The notes under the pieces: model-generated
What the model was told of the DNA's origin: nothing
Database searches by the model: none
The model's input: only the letters and a program-made list of their open reading frames with translations
Translations under genes and position numbers: made by a program
Assembly: GCA_046160725.1 (NCBI GenBank)
Contig: JBJXHB010000230.1
Span: 1-18,329 of the forward strand
Direction of reading: 5' to 3'
Source: JBJXHB01 sp046160725
GTDB taxonomy: Bacteria > Pseudomonadota > Gammaproteobacteria > Burkholderiales > Burkholderiaceae_C
Length of the DNA stretch: 18,329 nt
Part shown: positions 1 through 8,795 of the stretch, piece by piece
Numbering within the stretch: position 1 is the stretch's first letter
Layout: every line of letters starts with the position of its first letter

Positions 1-821
1 CATCGCAGGCCGGTTGCGCCGTAGGCTGCCGGTTCTGCTCGACCGGCCATCAGGGATTCAGCCGTAACCTGAGCACGGGCGAGATACTCGCGCAGCTGTG
101 GCAAGCCGAGCACGGCCTGCGGATGGAACTGGGCCGAGTACCTGGTGAGCGTGTGGTGAGCAATGTGGTGATGATGGGGATGGGCGAGCCGCTGCAGAAC
201 TATGCGGCCTTGGTACCAGCGCTGCGTGTGATGCTCGACGATCATGGTTACGGACTGTCGAGACGGCGTGTGACGGTATCGACGTCGGGTGTGGTGCCGA
301 TGATCGATCGTCTGCGGCAGGACTGCCCAGTCGCGTTGGCGGTGTCGCTGCATGCGCCCGATGACGCCTTGCGAGATCAGCTTGTGCCCTTGAACCGCAA
401 GTATCCGTTGGATGAGCTGCTATCGGCCTGCGAAAGATATCTGGATTCGGCGCCCCGCGACTTCATAACCTTCGAGTACTGCATGCTTGACGGTGTCAAC
501 GACTCGATCGAACAGGCGCGTGCGCTGGTAAGCCTGGTCCGGGACCGATTGCCGTGCAAGTTCAACCTGATCCCGTTCAATCCGTTTCCGCAGTCCGGCC
601 TCAGACGGTCGTCGCGTGATCGAGTGACGGCGTTTGCCAGTGAGCTGACCGCTGCGGGCTTCGTCGCAACCGTCCGAAAGACGCGCGGCGACGACATCGA
701 CGCGGCCTGCGGCCAGCTGGCCGGCGAGGTCCAGGACCGCACCGACGCTGCGCGCCGTCTCACCCGGCCGGTGGTGCGGCTGCATCCGGTGGGGGCACAA
801 GGTCATGGCTCGCACGGCTAA
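1..821 (+). CDS. rlmN: 23S rRNA/tRNA adenine-C2 methyltransferase RlmN, 5'-truncated by the window edge
   Basis: RlmN is a cytosolic radical-SAM enzyme that methylates C2 of A2503 in 23S rRNA and of A37 in some tRNAs, by a ping-pong mechanism that uses two cysteines. The frame is open from base 3 and shows the radical-SAM cluster motif CxxxCxxC (CAVGCRFC, about bases 15-38), then the family block MMGMGEPLQNY (about bases 171-203). The C-terminal RGDDIDAACGQL carries the second catalytic cysteine at 708-710, matching C355 of the E. coli enzyme. Roughly the first 120 residues, including the start and the other catalytic cysteine, lie outside the window. The stop (819-821) lies inside the next gene, pilW, which overlaps it by 17 bp in another frame. 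Family identity is close to certain; nothing in the visible part looks damaged. Confidence 0.96.
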   Translation, partial: SQAGCAVGCRFCSTGHQGFSRNLSTGEILAQLWQAEHGLRMELGRVPGERVVSNVVMMGMGEPLQNYAALVPALRVMLDDHGYGLSRRRVTVSTSGVVPMIDRLRQDCPVALAVSLHAPDDALRDQLVPLNRKYPLDELLSACERYLDSAPRDFITFEYCMLDGVNDSIEQARALVSLVRDRLPCKFNLIPFNPFPQSGLRRSSRDRVTAFASELTAAGFVATVRKTRGDDIDAACGQLAGEVQDRTDAARRLTRPVVRLHPVGAQGHGSHG

Positions 822-1650
822 GCCGCAAGCCGGTGCGCTGTCGCGGCGACGCATGTTCCCGGGCGCGATCCGGGCCATGTGGGCAGGGCTGTTGGCGGCT
901 GCCATGCTGGCCGGCTGCGCCGAGCCCGGGCCGGCAACGGCACGTGATCGGATCACGCCATCCGACCAGACCGATGCCGAACGCCGGGCCAAGGTCCGCA
1001 TCGAGCTAGCGTCGGCCTATTTCAGCCGCGGCCAGGCCGAAGTCGCCCTGGATGAGATCAAGCAGGCCATCGCGGCCAAGCCGGATTCGGCCGAGGCGCT
1101 GTCGTTGCGCGGGCTGATCTATGCCAGCCTGGGCGAGGAGGCCCTTGCGCTGCAGAGCTTCCAGCAGTCGCTGAAGTTGAATCCGCGTGACCCCGACACG
1201 CTGCACAACTACGGCTGGTACCTGTGCCAGCGGCGGCAGTTCGCAGAGGCTGCCACCCAGTTCGCGGCGGCACTGTCGACGCCGCAGTACAACGGCGCCG
1301 TGCGAACCCTGCTGGCGCAGGGCGTATGCATGGCCCGCAACGATGAATGGCTGCCCGCTGAGCGGGCACTGTCCCGGGCCTATGAGCTGGACCCCTCCAA
1401 TCCGGTGGTGGCGGTCAACCTCAGCGAGGTCTTGATGCGTCGCGGTGAGCTCGACCGGGCCCGCTTCTACATCCGCCGGGTGAACAGCGTGCCGGAACTG
1501 GTCAGCGCGCAGACCGTCTGGCTGGCCACGCGTATCGAGCATCGTCTGGGCAATGCCGCCGGCGTGCGGGAATTGGGCCACCTGCTGCGGGCCCGGTTTC
1601 CGCAGTCGCCTGAAGCCCTGCAGATGGAACGCGGGCGCTTCGATGACTGA
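805..1650 (+). CDS. pilW: PilW/PilF-type TPR lipoprotein for type IV pilus biogenesis
   Basis: PilW (PilF in Pseudomonas) is an outer-membrane lipoprotein that pilots assembly of the PilQ secretin in type IV pili. The 281-residue product has a positively charged N-terminus, a hydrophobic stretch and a lipobox LAGC with the modified cysteine at residue 38. From about residue 65 there are tandem tetratricopeptide repeats, with TPR-like consensus such as AEALSLRGLIYASLGEEALAL and DTLHNYGWYLCQRRQFAEAA. The slot between rlmN and rodZ is the usual betaproteobacterial place for this gene. The start at 805 overlaps rlmN by 17 bp, and an ATG at 853 (residue 17) would still leave an intact signal peptide, so the exact start is open. 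The stop overlaps the next start (ATGACTGA), implying translational coupling. No pilus genes are in the window, so the pilus role comes from family and position. Confidence 0.87.
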   Translation: MARTAKPQAGALSRRRMFPGAIRAMWAGLLAAAMLAGCAEPGPATARDRITPSDQTDAERRAKVRIELASAYFSRGQAEVALDEIKQAIAAKPDSAEALSLRGLIYASLGEEALALQSFQQSLKLNPRDPDTLHNYGWYLCQRRQFAEAATQFAAALSTPQYNGAVRTLLAQGVCMARNDEWLPAERALSRAYELDPSNPVVAVNLSEVLMRRGELDRARFYIRRVNSVPELVSAQTVWLATRIEHRLGNAAGVRELGHLLRARFPQSPEALQMERGRFDD

Positions 1651-2503
1651 AGCCGCTGCGGGTCCGGACAAGGCAACGGCGGGTTCGTTGCTCAAGGCGG
1701 CGCGGCAGGCGCAGAACATGCACATCGGCGTGTTGGCCGCCAACCTGAAAGTGCCGCAGGCGCGCCTCGACGCGCTGGAGGCGGACCGTTATGACGAGAT
1801 GCCGGATTCGACCTTTGTGCGCGCGCTGGCGTTGAGCGTTTGCCGTGTCCTGAAGGTGGACGCCCAACCCATTCTGGCGTTGCTGCCGACCGCCGGCGCC
1901 CATGGTCTTGAGAGAGTCGACGGCGGGCTCAATGCACCGTTTCGAGAGCGCCCCGGCCGTATCGACCCTATTGATGCGGGGGTATGGCGACAGCCGCTGG
2001 TGTGGGTGGTGGCGTTGCTTCTAGCGGGTGCGCTTGCCTTTGTGGCCTGGCCCAAGCTGCCGTTGGGTCTAGGTGGCCTGGGTGGGCAGACGGGCGTCTC
2101 TTCAACTGTGTCCTCGCCTGTGCTGCCTGTGCCGGGGGGCGGGTCGGGCGGTGCTGCTGCGATGTCTTCGACAGCGGCCCAACCGGCGGTTGCAACGCCG
2201 GCGGTATCGGCAGGGCCGACCGTCGCGCCAGCAACTCCCAGCGCGGCTGGCGCTGCGGGCGGGCCCGTGGCGGAGATGCTGGCTGTCGGGACGACCTGGG
2301 TGGAAGTCACCGACGCGGATGGCCGGGTGGTACTGTCGCGGCACTTGCAGCAAGGTGAGTCCGCCAACGCGCAGGGCCGGCTTCCACTGAGAGTCGTGAT
2401 CGGCAATGCCCACGGCACCCGTCTGCAGTTTGCGGGACGTCCGGTCGACCTCGGCCCGGCGACCCGGGACAATGTGGCCCGACTGGAGTTGAACCTGCCG
2501 TGA
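1643..2503 (+). CDS. rodZ: RodZ-like membrane protein (HTH_25, transmembrane helix, DUF4115)
   Basis: RodZ-type proteins are bitopic inner-membrane proteins that tie the MreB cytoskeleton to the cell-elongation machinery. The 286-residue product shows the family layout: a Cro/C1-like helix-turn-helix at about residues 13-80 (ATAGSLLKAARQAQ, then LKVPQARLDALEADRY), one transmembrane helix at about 117-136, a low-complexity Pro/Ala/Gly/Ser periplasmic linker (about 140-208), and a C-terminal DUF4115 domain (about 210-286) containing TTWVEVTDADGRVV. I chose ATG 1643 because it overlaps the pilW stop by 8 bp and sits directly before the helix-turn-helix domain. The open frame extends upstream to 1553, but that part is only pilW in another frame. 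The product ends in a 4-bp GTGA overlap with ispG. The family is clear; direct MreB binding is inferred from E. coli RodZ, and some relatives are annotated only as helix-turn-helix proteins. Confidence 0.85.
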   Translation: MTEAAAGPDKATAGSLLKAARQAQNMHIGVLAANLKVPQARLDALEADRYDEMPDSTFVRALALSVCRVLKVDAQPILALLPTAGAHGLERVDGGLNAPFRERPGRIDPIDAGVWRQPLVWVVALLLAGALAFVAWPKLPLGLGGLGGQTGVSSTVSSPVLPVPGGGSGGAAAMSSTAAQPAVATPAVSAGPTVAPATPSAAGAAGGPVAEMLAVGTTWVEVTDADGRVVLSRHLQQGESANAQGRLPLRVVIGNAHGTRLQFAGRPVDLGPATRDNVARLELNLP

Positions 2504-3774
2504 GCGACGAACCCGATCCGATCGAACTGGCTCTTCCGGCCACACGGCGCAGCCGCCAGGCCCGTGTGACCTGGGGGTCGCGTGTCGTCACGGTCGGTGG
2601 CGATGCGCCGGTGCGGGTGCAGTCCATGACCAACACCGACACGGTACAGGTCATCGAGACGGCCATCCAGGTCAAGGAGCTTGCGCAGGCCGGCAGCGAG
2701 ATGGTCCGCATCACGGTCAACACGCCCGAGGCGGCGCAAGCGGTGCCGGCAATCCGCGAGCAGCTGGACCGCATGGGCGTCGACGTGCCGCTGGTCGGTG
2801 ACTTCCACTACAACGGACACCGCCTGCTGACCGACTATCCCGCGTGTGCCGAGGCCTTGTCGAAGTACCGGATCAATCCTGGCAATGTCGGCAAGGGCGA
2901 CAAGCGCGACCGCCAGTTCGCCCAGATGATCGAGGCCGCCTGCCGTCATGACAAAGCGGTCCGCATCGGCGTGAACTGGGGCAGCCTGGACCAGGAGTTG
3001 TTGGCCTCGCTGATGGACGACAACGCCCAACGGTCCCGTCCCTGGGATGCCCGTCAGGTGATGATGCAGGCTCTGGTGCAGTCCGCGCTGCAGTCCGCCG
3101 CGGTGGCGGCCGAGATCGGGCTGAATCCCGACCAGATCATCATCAGCTGCAAGGTCAGCGGCGTGCAGGATCTGATCACGGTGTACCGCGAGCTGGCTCG
3201 GCGTTGCGACTATGCGTTGCACCTGGGCCTGACCGAGGCCGGCATGGCCACCAAGGGCACGGTGGCCTCGGCCGTGGCACTGGGTGTGCTGCTGCAGGAG
3301 GGCATTGGCGACACGATTCGGGTGTCGCTGACGCCGATGCCGGGCGAGTCGCGTACTCAGGAGGTGTTGATTGCGCTGGAGATCCTGCAGGCCCTGGGCT
3401 TGCGGCGCTTCAACCCCAGCGTCACCGCCTGTCCCGGCTGCGGCAGGACCACCAGCACGACCTTCCAGGAGCTGGCCAAGCGGATCGATGACCATCTGCG
3501 CGCGATGATGCCGCAGTGGAAGCTGCGCTACCCCGGAGTGGAGACGCTCAAGGTGGCCGTGATGGGTTGCATCGTCAATGGCCCGGGTGAAAGCAAGCAT
3601 GCGGACATCGGCATCAGCCTGCCCGGGACGGGTGAGGCACCCGCGGCGCCGGTGTTCATCGATGGCGCCAAGGCCATGACCTTGCGTGGCGAAGGCATCG
3701 TTGACGAGTTTCATCGCATCGTTGAGACCTATATCGAGCGGCGATTCGGTGCCGCCGCGAACGTCCATTCCTGA
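2500..3774 (+). CDS. ispG: 4-hydroxy-3-methylbut-2-en-1-yl diphosphate synthase (IspG/GcpE)
   Basis: IspG is the [4Fe-4S] enzyme that reductively converts MEcPP to HMBPP, the penultimate step of the methylerythritol phosphate route to isoprenoids. The 424-residue product starts with GTG, which overlaps the rodZ stop by 4 bp. The N-terminal TIM-barrel part includes VRVQSMTNTDT (about 38-48) and GVNWGSL (157-163). The C-terminal cluster domain has the cysteine ligands C311 and C314 in TACPGCGRT and C357 in VMGCIVNGPGE, followed by the conserved glutamate of NGPGE (E364). It is about 50 residues longer than the 372-aa E. coli enzyme, as expected for the longer betaproteobacterial form; the extra length includes the central region near residues 160-205. 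All cluster ligands are present, so it should be active. Confidence 0.97.
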   Translation: MSDEPDPIELALPATRRSRQARVTWGSRVVTVGGDAPVRVQSMTNTDTVQVIETAIQVKELAQAGSEMVRITVNTPEAAQAVPAIREQLDRMGVDVPLVGDFHYNGHRLLTDYPACAEALSKYRINPGNVGKGDKRDRQFAQMIEAACRHDKAVRIGVNWGSLDQELLASLMDDNAQRSRPWDARQVMMQALVQSALQSAAVAAEIGLNPDQIIISCKVSGVQDLITVYRELARRCDYALHLGLTEAGMATKGTVASAVALGVLLQEGIGDTIRVSLTPMPGESRTQEVLIALEILQALGLRRFNPSVTACPGCGRTTSTTFQELAKRIDDHLRAMMPQWKLRYPGVETLKVAVMGCIVNGPGESKHADIGISLPGTGEAPAAPVFIDGAKAMTLRGEGIVDEFHRIVETYIERRFGAAANVHS

Positions 3775-3824
3775 CCAGCCAGCCGCCGCGGACCCGCCGC
3801 GAGCGGGCAACCGAGAGCGAGACC

Positions 3825-5174
<1,350 letters not shown>

Positions 5175-5203
5175 TCCATGGCTTTTCGCAAGCCGCATCC
5201 ACG

Positions 5204-5881
5204 ATGGCCTCTCCGCTTGACCTGCAAGAGCAGGAACAGATCGACAACCTGAAGGTGTTCTGGGCCCGCCATGGGAACCTGATCACCTGGTTGTTGACCG
5301 CAGCATTGCTGGCTTATGCCGGCTGGAACGGTTGGCAATGGTGGCAACGGGACCAGGGTGCCAAGGCCGGGGCCATCTATGACGAGCTGGACCGAGCGAC
5401 CCAGGCGGCCGATGCCGAGCGTGTCGGTCGCATCTTCGCCGACCTGCGCGAGCGGCATCCACGGACGACCTATGCCCAGCAGGGTGGCCTGCTGGCAGCC
5501 CGCGTGCTGTCCGACAAGGGCAAGGCTGATGAGGCGCGTGCGGCGCTGGCCTGGGTCGGCGCGAATGCGGTCGAGGATGAGTACCGGACACTGGCGCGGC
5601 TGCGCCTGGCCGCGCAGCTGATGGACGCCAAGAAGCATGACGAGGCCTTGAAGGAACTGGCTGCCGCCACCGCGCCGACCTTCGCGGCCCTGGTCGCGGA
5701 CCGTCGGGGCGACGTGCTGCTGGCCCAAGGCAGGACAGCCGACGCGCGTGCCGCCTATGAGACCGCCTGGAAGGGCATGGATGCCGCATTGGGCTACCGG
5801 CAACTGATCGAGGCGAAGCTGACGGCGCTGGGCGCGCCGCCTGCAGTGGTTGCGGCGCCTGCAGCGGGAGCATCGAAGTGA
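5204..5881 (+). CDS. yfgM: YfgM-family membrane-anchored TPR protein
   Basis: YfgM is an inner-membrane protein with a periplasmic TPR-like domain; in E. coli it associates with the SecYEG translocon and the chaperone PpiD. The 225-residue product has a short cytoplasmic N-terminus rich in Glu/Gln (LDLQEQEQIDNLKVFWARHG), one transmembrane helix at about 25-45, and then a helical repeat domain (AKAGAIYDELDRA, AQQGGLLAARVLSDKGKADEA, LVADRRGDVLLAQGRTADA). The placement between hisS and bamB is the same as in E. coli and most proteobacteria. The start at 5204 is 29 bp after the hisS stop, and the stop overlaps the bamB GTG start by 4 bp. The C-terminus ends in a short Ala/Pro-rich tail. Confidence 0.9.
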   Translation: MASPLDLQEQEQIDNLKVFWARHGNLITWLLTAALLAYAGWNGWQWWQRDQGAKAGAIYDELDRATQAADAERVGRIFADLRERHPRTTYAQQGGLLAARVLSDKGKADEARAALAWVGANAVEDEYRTLARLRLAAQLMDAKKHDEALKELAAATAPTFAALVADRRGDVLLAQGRTADARAAYETAWKGMDAALGYRQLIEAKLTALGAPPAVVAAPAAGASK

Positions 5882-7008
5882 GCGAAGGACTGGGGGGCGG
5901 TCGTACCTGGTTGGCGCTGGGTTTGGTATTGGCCACCTTGCTGGCCGGCTGCGCGAGTGACAAGCCCAAGCCTGCGGCTCTGGAGACCGTGGCGCCAAAG
6001 ATCGCAGGCCGGATGGTCTGGACTCAGCGCCTGGCGAAGGTGGACTTCCCGCTGGGCATCGTGGCGCGCGACGGGCAGTTTGTGGTTGCCGGCGGCGACG
6101 GTGACGTGCTGGCGCTGGATGCGCAGACCGGACGCGAGGTCTGGCGTGGCAATGCCGGATCAGCCTTGACGGCGGGCGTCGGCAGTGACGGACGGCATGC
6201 GGCGGTCGTTACCCGGGCCAACGAACTGGTCGTCCTGGACAAGGGACAGCGCCGCTGGGCAGCGCGACTGCCGTCGCATGCCGTCACCCCGCCGCTGGTG
6301 GCCGGGGAGCGTGTCTTCGTGATGGGCGTGGATCGCGGTGTGCGCGCCTACGACGTGCTGGACGGAAGGCTTCTGTGGGTGTTCGAACGTGCTGGTGAAC
6401 CGCTGACGCTGGCACAGCCGGGCCTCCTGGCCGCCTATCGCAACACCTTGATCGCCGGCAACGGCGCGTCCATGCTGGGCCTGGACCCGACCACCGGCTC
6501 GGTCCGCTGGGAGTCGGCGGTGGCCAGCCCGCGCGGTACCAACGAGGTCGAGCGACTGGCAGACCTGGTCGGCCCGGGCGTTCGGGTTGGCGACTCCATC
6601 TGCGTACGGTCGTTTCAGGTCGCAGTGGGCTGCATAGGCGGTGATGCGGGCGTGGTGCGCTGGAACCGCAACGTCGGCGGCATCCAGGCGGTGGGTGGCG
6701 ACACCAAGACCCTGTTTGGTGCGGACGCCAGCGACCGCATACGCGCCTGGAACGTCGCCAACGGCGACCTGCTATGGACCCATGAGAAGCTGGTGCATCG
6801 GGGGCTGTCAGCACCTGCCGTGGCCGGTGGTGCTGTGGTGTTTGGTGACTTCGAGGGCCAGGTGCATTTCATGTCGCGCGACAGCGGCGACATTCAGCTG
6901 CGGCTGCCGACCGATGGCACCGCGGTGGTTGGACCACCCGTGTTGTCCGGCACGACCCTGCTGGTGGCGACCAAGGGCGGTGGGCTGTTCGCTTTCCGCC
7001 CCGAGTAA
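5878..7008 (+). CDS. bamB: Outer-membrane assembly lipoprotein BamB
   Basis: BamB is the beta-propeller lipoprotein of the BAM complex, which folds outer-membrane proteins. The 376-residue product starts at GTG 5878, overlapping yfgM by 4 bp. It has a signal peptide ending in the lipobox LAGC with the lipidated cysteine at residue 25. The rest is a PQQ-like eight-bladed propeller with recurring blade ends of the type LALDAQTGREVWRGN (about 77-91), DVLDGRLLWVFER, LDPTTGSVRWESA and WNVANGDLLWTHEK. Length and domain order match the family. Neighbours yfgM and der are the conserved partners of bamB in proteobacteria. Confidence 0.95.
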   Translation: MSEGLGGGRTWLALGLVLATLLAGCASDKPKPAALETVAPKIAGRMVWTQRLAKVDFPLGIVARDGQFVVAGGDGDVLALDAQTGREVWRGNAGSALTAGVGSDGRHAAVVTRANELVVLDKGQRRWAARLPSHAVTPPLVAGERVFVMGVDRGVRAYDVLDGRLLWVFERAGEPLTLAQPGLLAAYRNTLIAGNGASMLGLDPTTGSVRWESAVASPRGTNEVERLADLVGPGVRVGDSICVRSFQVAVGCIGGDAGVVRWNRNVGGIQAVGGDTKTLFGADASDRIRAWNVANGDLLWTHEKLVHRGLSAPAVAGGAVVFGDFEGQVHFMSRDSGDIQLRLPTDGTAVVGPPVLSGTTLLVATKGGGLFAFRPE

Positions 7009-7052
7009 GCGCCGTTGCCCAAAGTCGTCGCCACTGGCAGTGAGTCTGCGTC

Positions 7053-8402
7053 ATGAAGCCGGTCATCGCCCTGGTGGGTCGTACCAACGTCGGTAAATCC
7101 ACGCTGTTCAACCGCATCACCAAGACCCGCGATGCAATCGTGGCCGACTTTCATGGCCTGACGCGAGACCGGCACTATGGTGATGCCCGCCACGCCGGGC
7201 ATTCATTGATCGTGATTGACACCGGCGGCTTCGAACCCGAGAAGCCGGTCGGCATCGTGGCCGTGATGGCCCGCCAGACCCAGGCTGCCGTGGCCGAGAG
7301 CGATGCGGTCATCTTTGTCGTGGATGCGCGCGCGGGCCTGAGCGCCCAGGACCATGACATTGCGCGCTTTCTGCGCCAGGTCGGCAAGCCAGTCCTGGTG
7401 GCCATCAACAAGGCCGAGGGCATGCAGGACGCGCCGCAACTGGCCGAGTTCCACGAACTCGGCATGGGCGAACCGCACCCGGTCTCGGCGGCGCACGGGC
7501 AGGGCATTCGCAGCTTGCTCGATGCCGTGATCGAGCGTCTGGACTTGCCGGACCCGCAGGCAGACGCCGAGGCCGCCGACGGCAGCCCGGATCGACCGAT
7601 CCGCCTAGCCGTAGCGGGTCGTCCGAACGTTGGCAAATCCACGTTGATCAACACGTGGCTCGGTGAGGAGCGCATGGTCGCTTTCGACGAGCCGGGGACC
7701 ACCCGTGACGCCATCAGCGTGCCGATGGAGCGGGGCGGCCGACGCTACGAACTGATCGACACCGCCGGCCTGCGCCGCAAGGGCCGGGTGTTCATGGCGA
7801 TCGAGAAATTCTCGGTGGTCAAGACGCTTCAGGCCATTGCCGATGCCAACGTCGTGGTGTTGTTGCTGGATGCGGTCGAGGGCGTCAGCGAGCAGGATGC
7901 GCATATTGCCGGCTATATCGCGGAATCAGGCCGGGCGGTGGTTGTCGCGGTCAACAAGTGGGAGGCCGTCGACGCCTATCAGCGGCAGATGTTCGAGCGG
8001 GCATTGGCGCAGCGTCTCGCGTTCCTTCACTTCGCCGAGGTGCGACACATCTCGGCCCTGCGTCGCCAGGGACTGGCGCCCCTGTGGAAGTCGATCGGCG
8101 AGGCGCATGACGCGGCTCATCGCAAGCTCCCGACGCCGGCGCTGACCCGATTGATCCAGGAGGCGGTGGAGCATCAGGCGCCGCCCAGGGCCGGCATGTT
8201 CCGGCCCAAGCTGCGCTATGCCCACCAGGGCGGCAGCAACCCACCGATCGTCGTGATCCATGGCAGCGCACTGGGCCATGTGCCCGACAGCTACCGCCGC
8301 TACCTGGAAGGGCGGGTTCGTGAGCAGTTCGCATTGCGAGGCACGCCGCTTCGGGTGGAATGGAAGGTTTCGTCCAACCCCTTCGACAAGTCACGGGCTT
8401 GA
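7053..8402 (+). CDS. der: Ribosome-assembly GTPase Der (EngA)
   Basis: Der is an essential GTPase with two tandem G domains and a KH-like domain that acts in maturation of the 50S subunit. The 449-residue product shows domain 1 with P-loop GRTNVGKST (9-17), GLTRDR (35-40), DTGG (56-59) and NKAE (119-122). Domain 2 has GRPNVGKST (189-197), GTTRDA (215-220), DTAG (236-239) and NKWE (301-304). The KH-like domain follows from about 350 (MFRPKLRYAHQGG onwards). In both domains the G4 guanine-specificity motif, normally NKxD, reads NKxE. Glutamate in the first domain occurs in related bacteria as I recall; glutamate in the second seems unusual. The P-loop of domain 1 has Thr in place of the more common Pro. 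The start is 44 bp after bamB with a weak Shine-Dalgarno sequence. Confidence 0.97.
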   Translation: MKPVIALVGRTNVGKSTLFNRITKTRDAIVADFHGLTRDRHYGDARHAGHSLIVIDTGGFEPEKPVGIVAVMARQTQAAVAESDAVIFVVDARAGLSAQDHDIARFLRQVGKPVLVAINKAEGMQDAPQLAEFHELGMGEPHPVSAAHGQGIRSLLDAVIERLDLPDPQADAEAADGSPDRPIRLAVAGRPNVGKSTLINTWLGEERMVAFDEPGTTRDAISVPMERGGRRYELIDTAGLRRKGRVFMAIEKFSVVKTLQAIADANVVVLLLDAVEGVSEQDAHIAGYIAESGRAVVVAVNKWEAVDAYQRQMFERALAQRLAFLHFAEVRHISALRRQGLAPLWKSIGEAHDAAHRKLPTPALTRLIQEAVEHQAPPRAGMFRPKLRYAHQGGSNPPIVVIHGSALGHVPDSYRRYLEGRVREQFALRGTPLRVEWKVSSNPFDKSRA

Positions 8403-8511
8403 TGCCGACGCGACCCGTCAGGCCATCGTATCGGCCGATAATCCTCACTCCTGTCTCGCCGGTGCGCTGTGTTAAGGTGGCACATCGGCAACGAACCACA
8501 CGGAGCATATC
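8403..8511 (+). promoter_or_regulatory. der-hfq intergenic region with a possible sigma70 promoter for hfq
   Basis: This 109-bp gap is the largest break between der and hflC, and hfq commonly has its own promoter in proteobacteria. The sequence GATAAT at 8437-8442 matches five of six bases of the -10 consensus, but only a poor -35 (CCGTCA, 8415-8420, 16-bp spacing) stands before it. A clear Shine-Dalgarno-like ACGGAG precedes the hfq GTG with about 7 nt spacing. The promoter call is tentative, since only the -10 half is good. I see no convincing terminator after der. Confidence 0.3.
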
Positions 8512-8757
8512 GTGAGCAACAAAGGGCAACTTCTACAAGACCCGTTCCTGAACCTTCTGCGCAAGGAACATGTGCCGGTGTCGATTTACCTGGTCAACGG
8601 CATCAAGCTGCAGGGGCATATCGAGTCCTTCGACCAGTATGTGGTGCTGTTGCGCAATACCGTGACCCAGATGGTCTACAAGCATGCCATCTCTACGGTG
8701 GTGCCGGGCCGGCCGGTGAACTTCCATGCTGCCGAACCTGGCGACGCACCGGCCTGA
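8512..8757 (+). CDS. hfq: RNA chaperone Hfq
   Basis: Hfq is the hexameric Sm-like RNA chaperone that pairs small RNAs with mRNAs. The 81-residue product begins at GTG 8512 and follows the E. coli protein closely over the Sm core: GQLLQDPFLN (5-14), VPVSIYLVNGIKLQGHIESF (21-40, Sm1), and VYKHAISTVVP (55-65, Sm2, with the KHA residues of the proximal uridine-binding site). The C-terminal tail is short, about 15 residues, and acidic at the tip (AEPGDAPA), compared with the roughly 35-residue tail in E. coli. Short tails are usual in this class. Its position ahead of hflX-hflK-hflC is conserved in proteobacteria. Confidence 0.98.
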   Translation: MSNKGQLLQDPFLNLLRKEHVPVSIYLVNGIKLQGHIESFDQYVVLLRNTVTQMVYKHAISTVVPGRPVNFHAAEPGDAPA

Positions 8758-8795
8758 TCGGCTCGTGACGTCTACGTGCGCCTGACCCACCTGCC

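Noticed and set aside
1553..1642. An N-terminal extension of the RodZ-like protein from 1553
   Set aside because: This stretch is the end of pilW in another frame, and the coupled ATG at 1643 begins just before the helix-turn-helix domain.
3775..3824. A small CCCGC/GCGGG hairpin (3793-3807) between ispG and hisS as a terminator
   Set aside because: The stem is only 5 bp and no T-run follows; the short gap suggests continued transcription.
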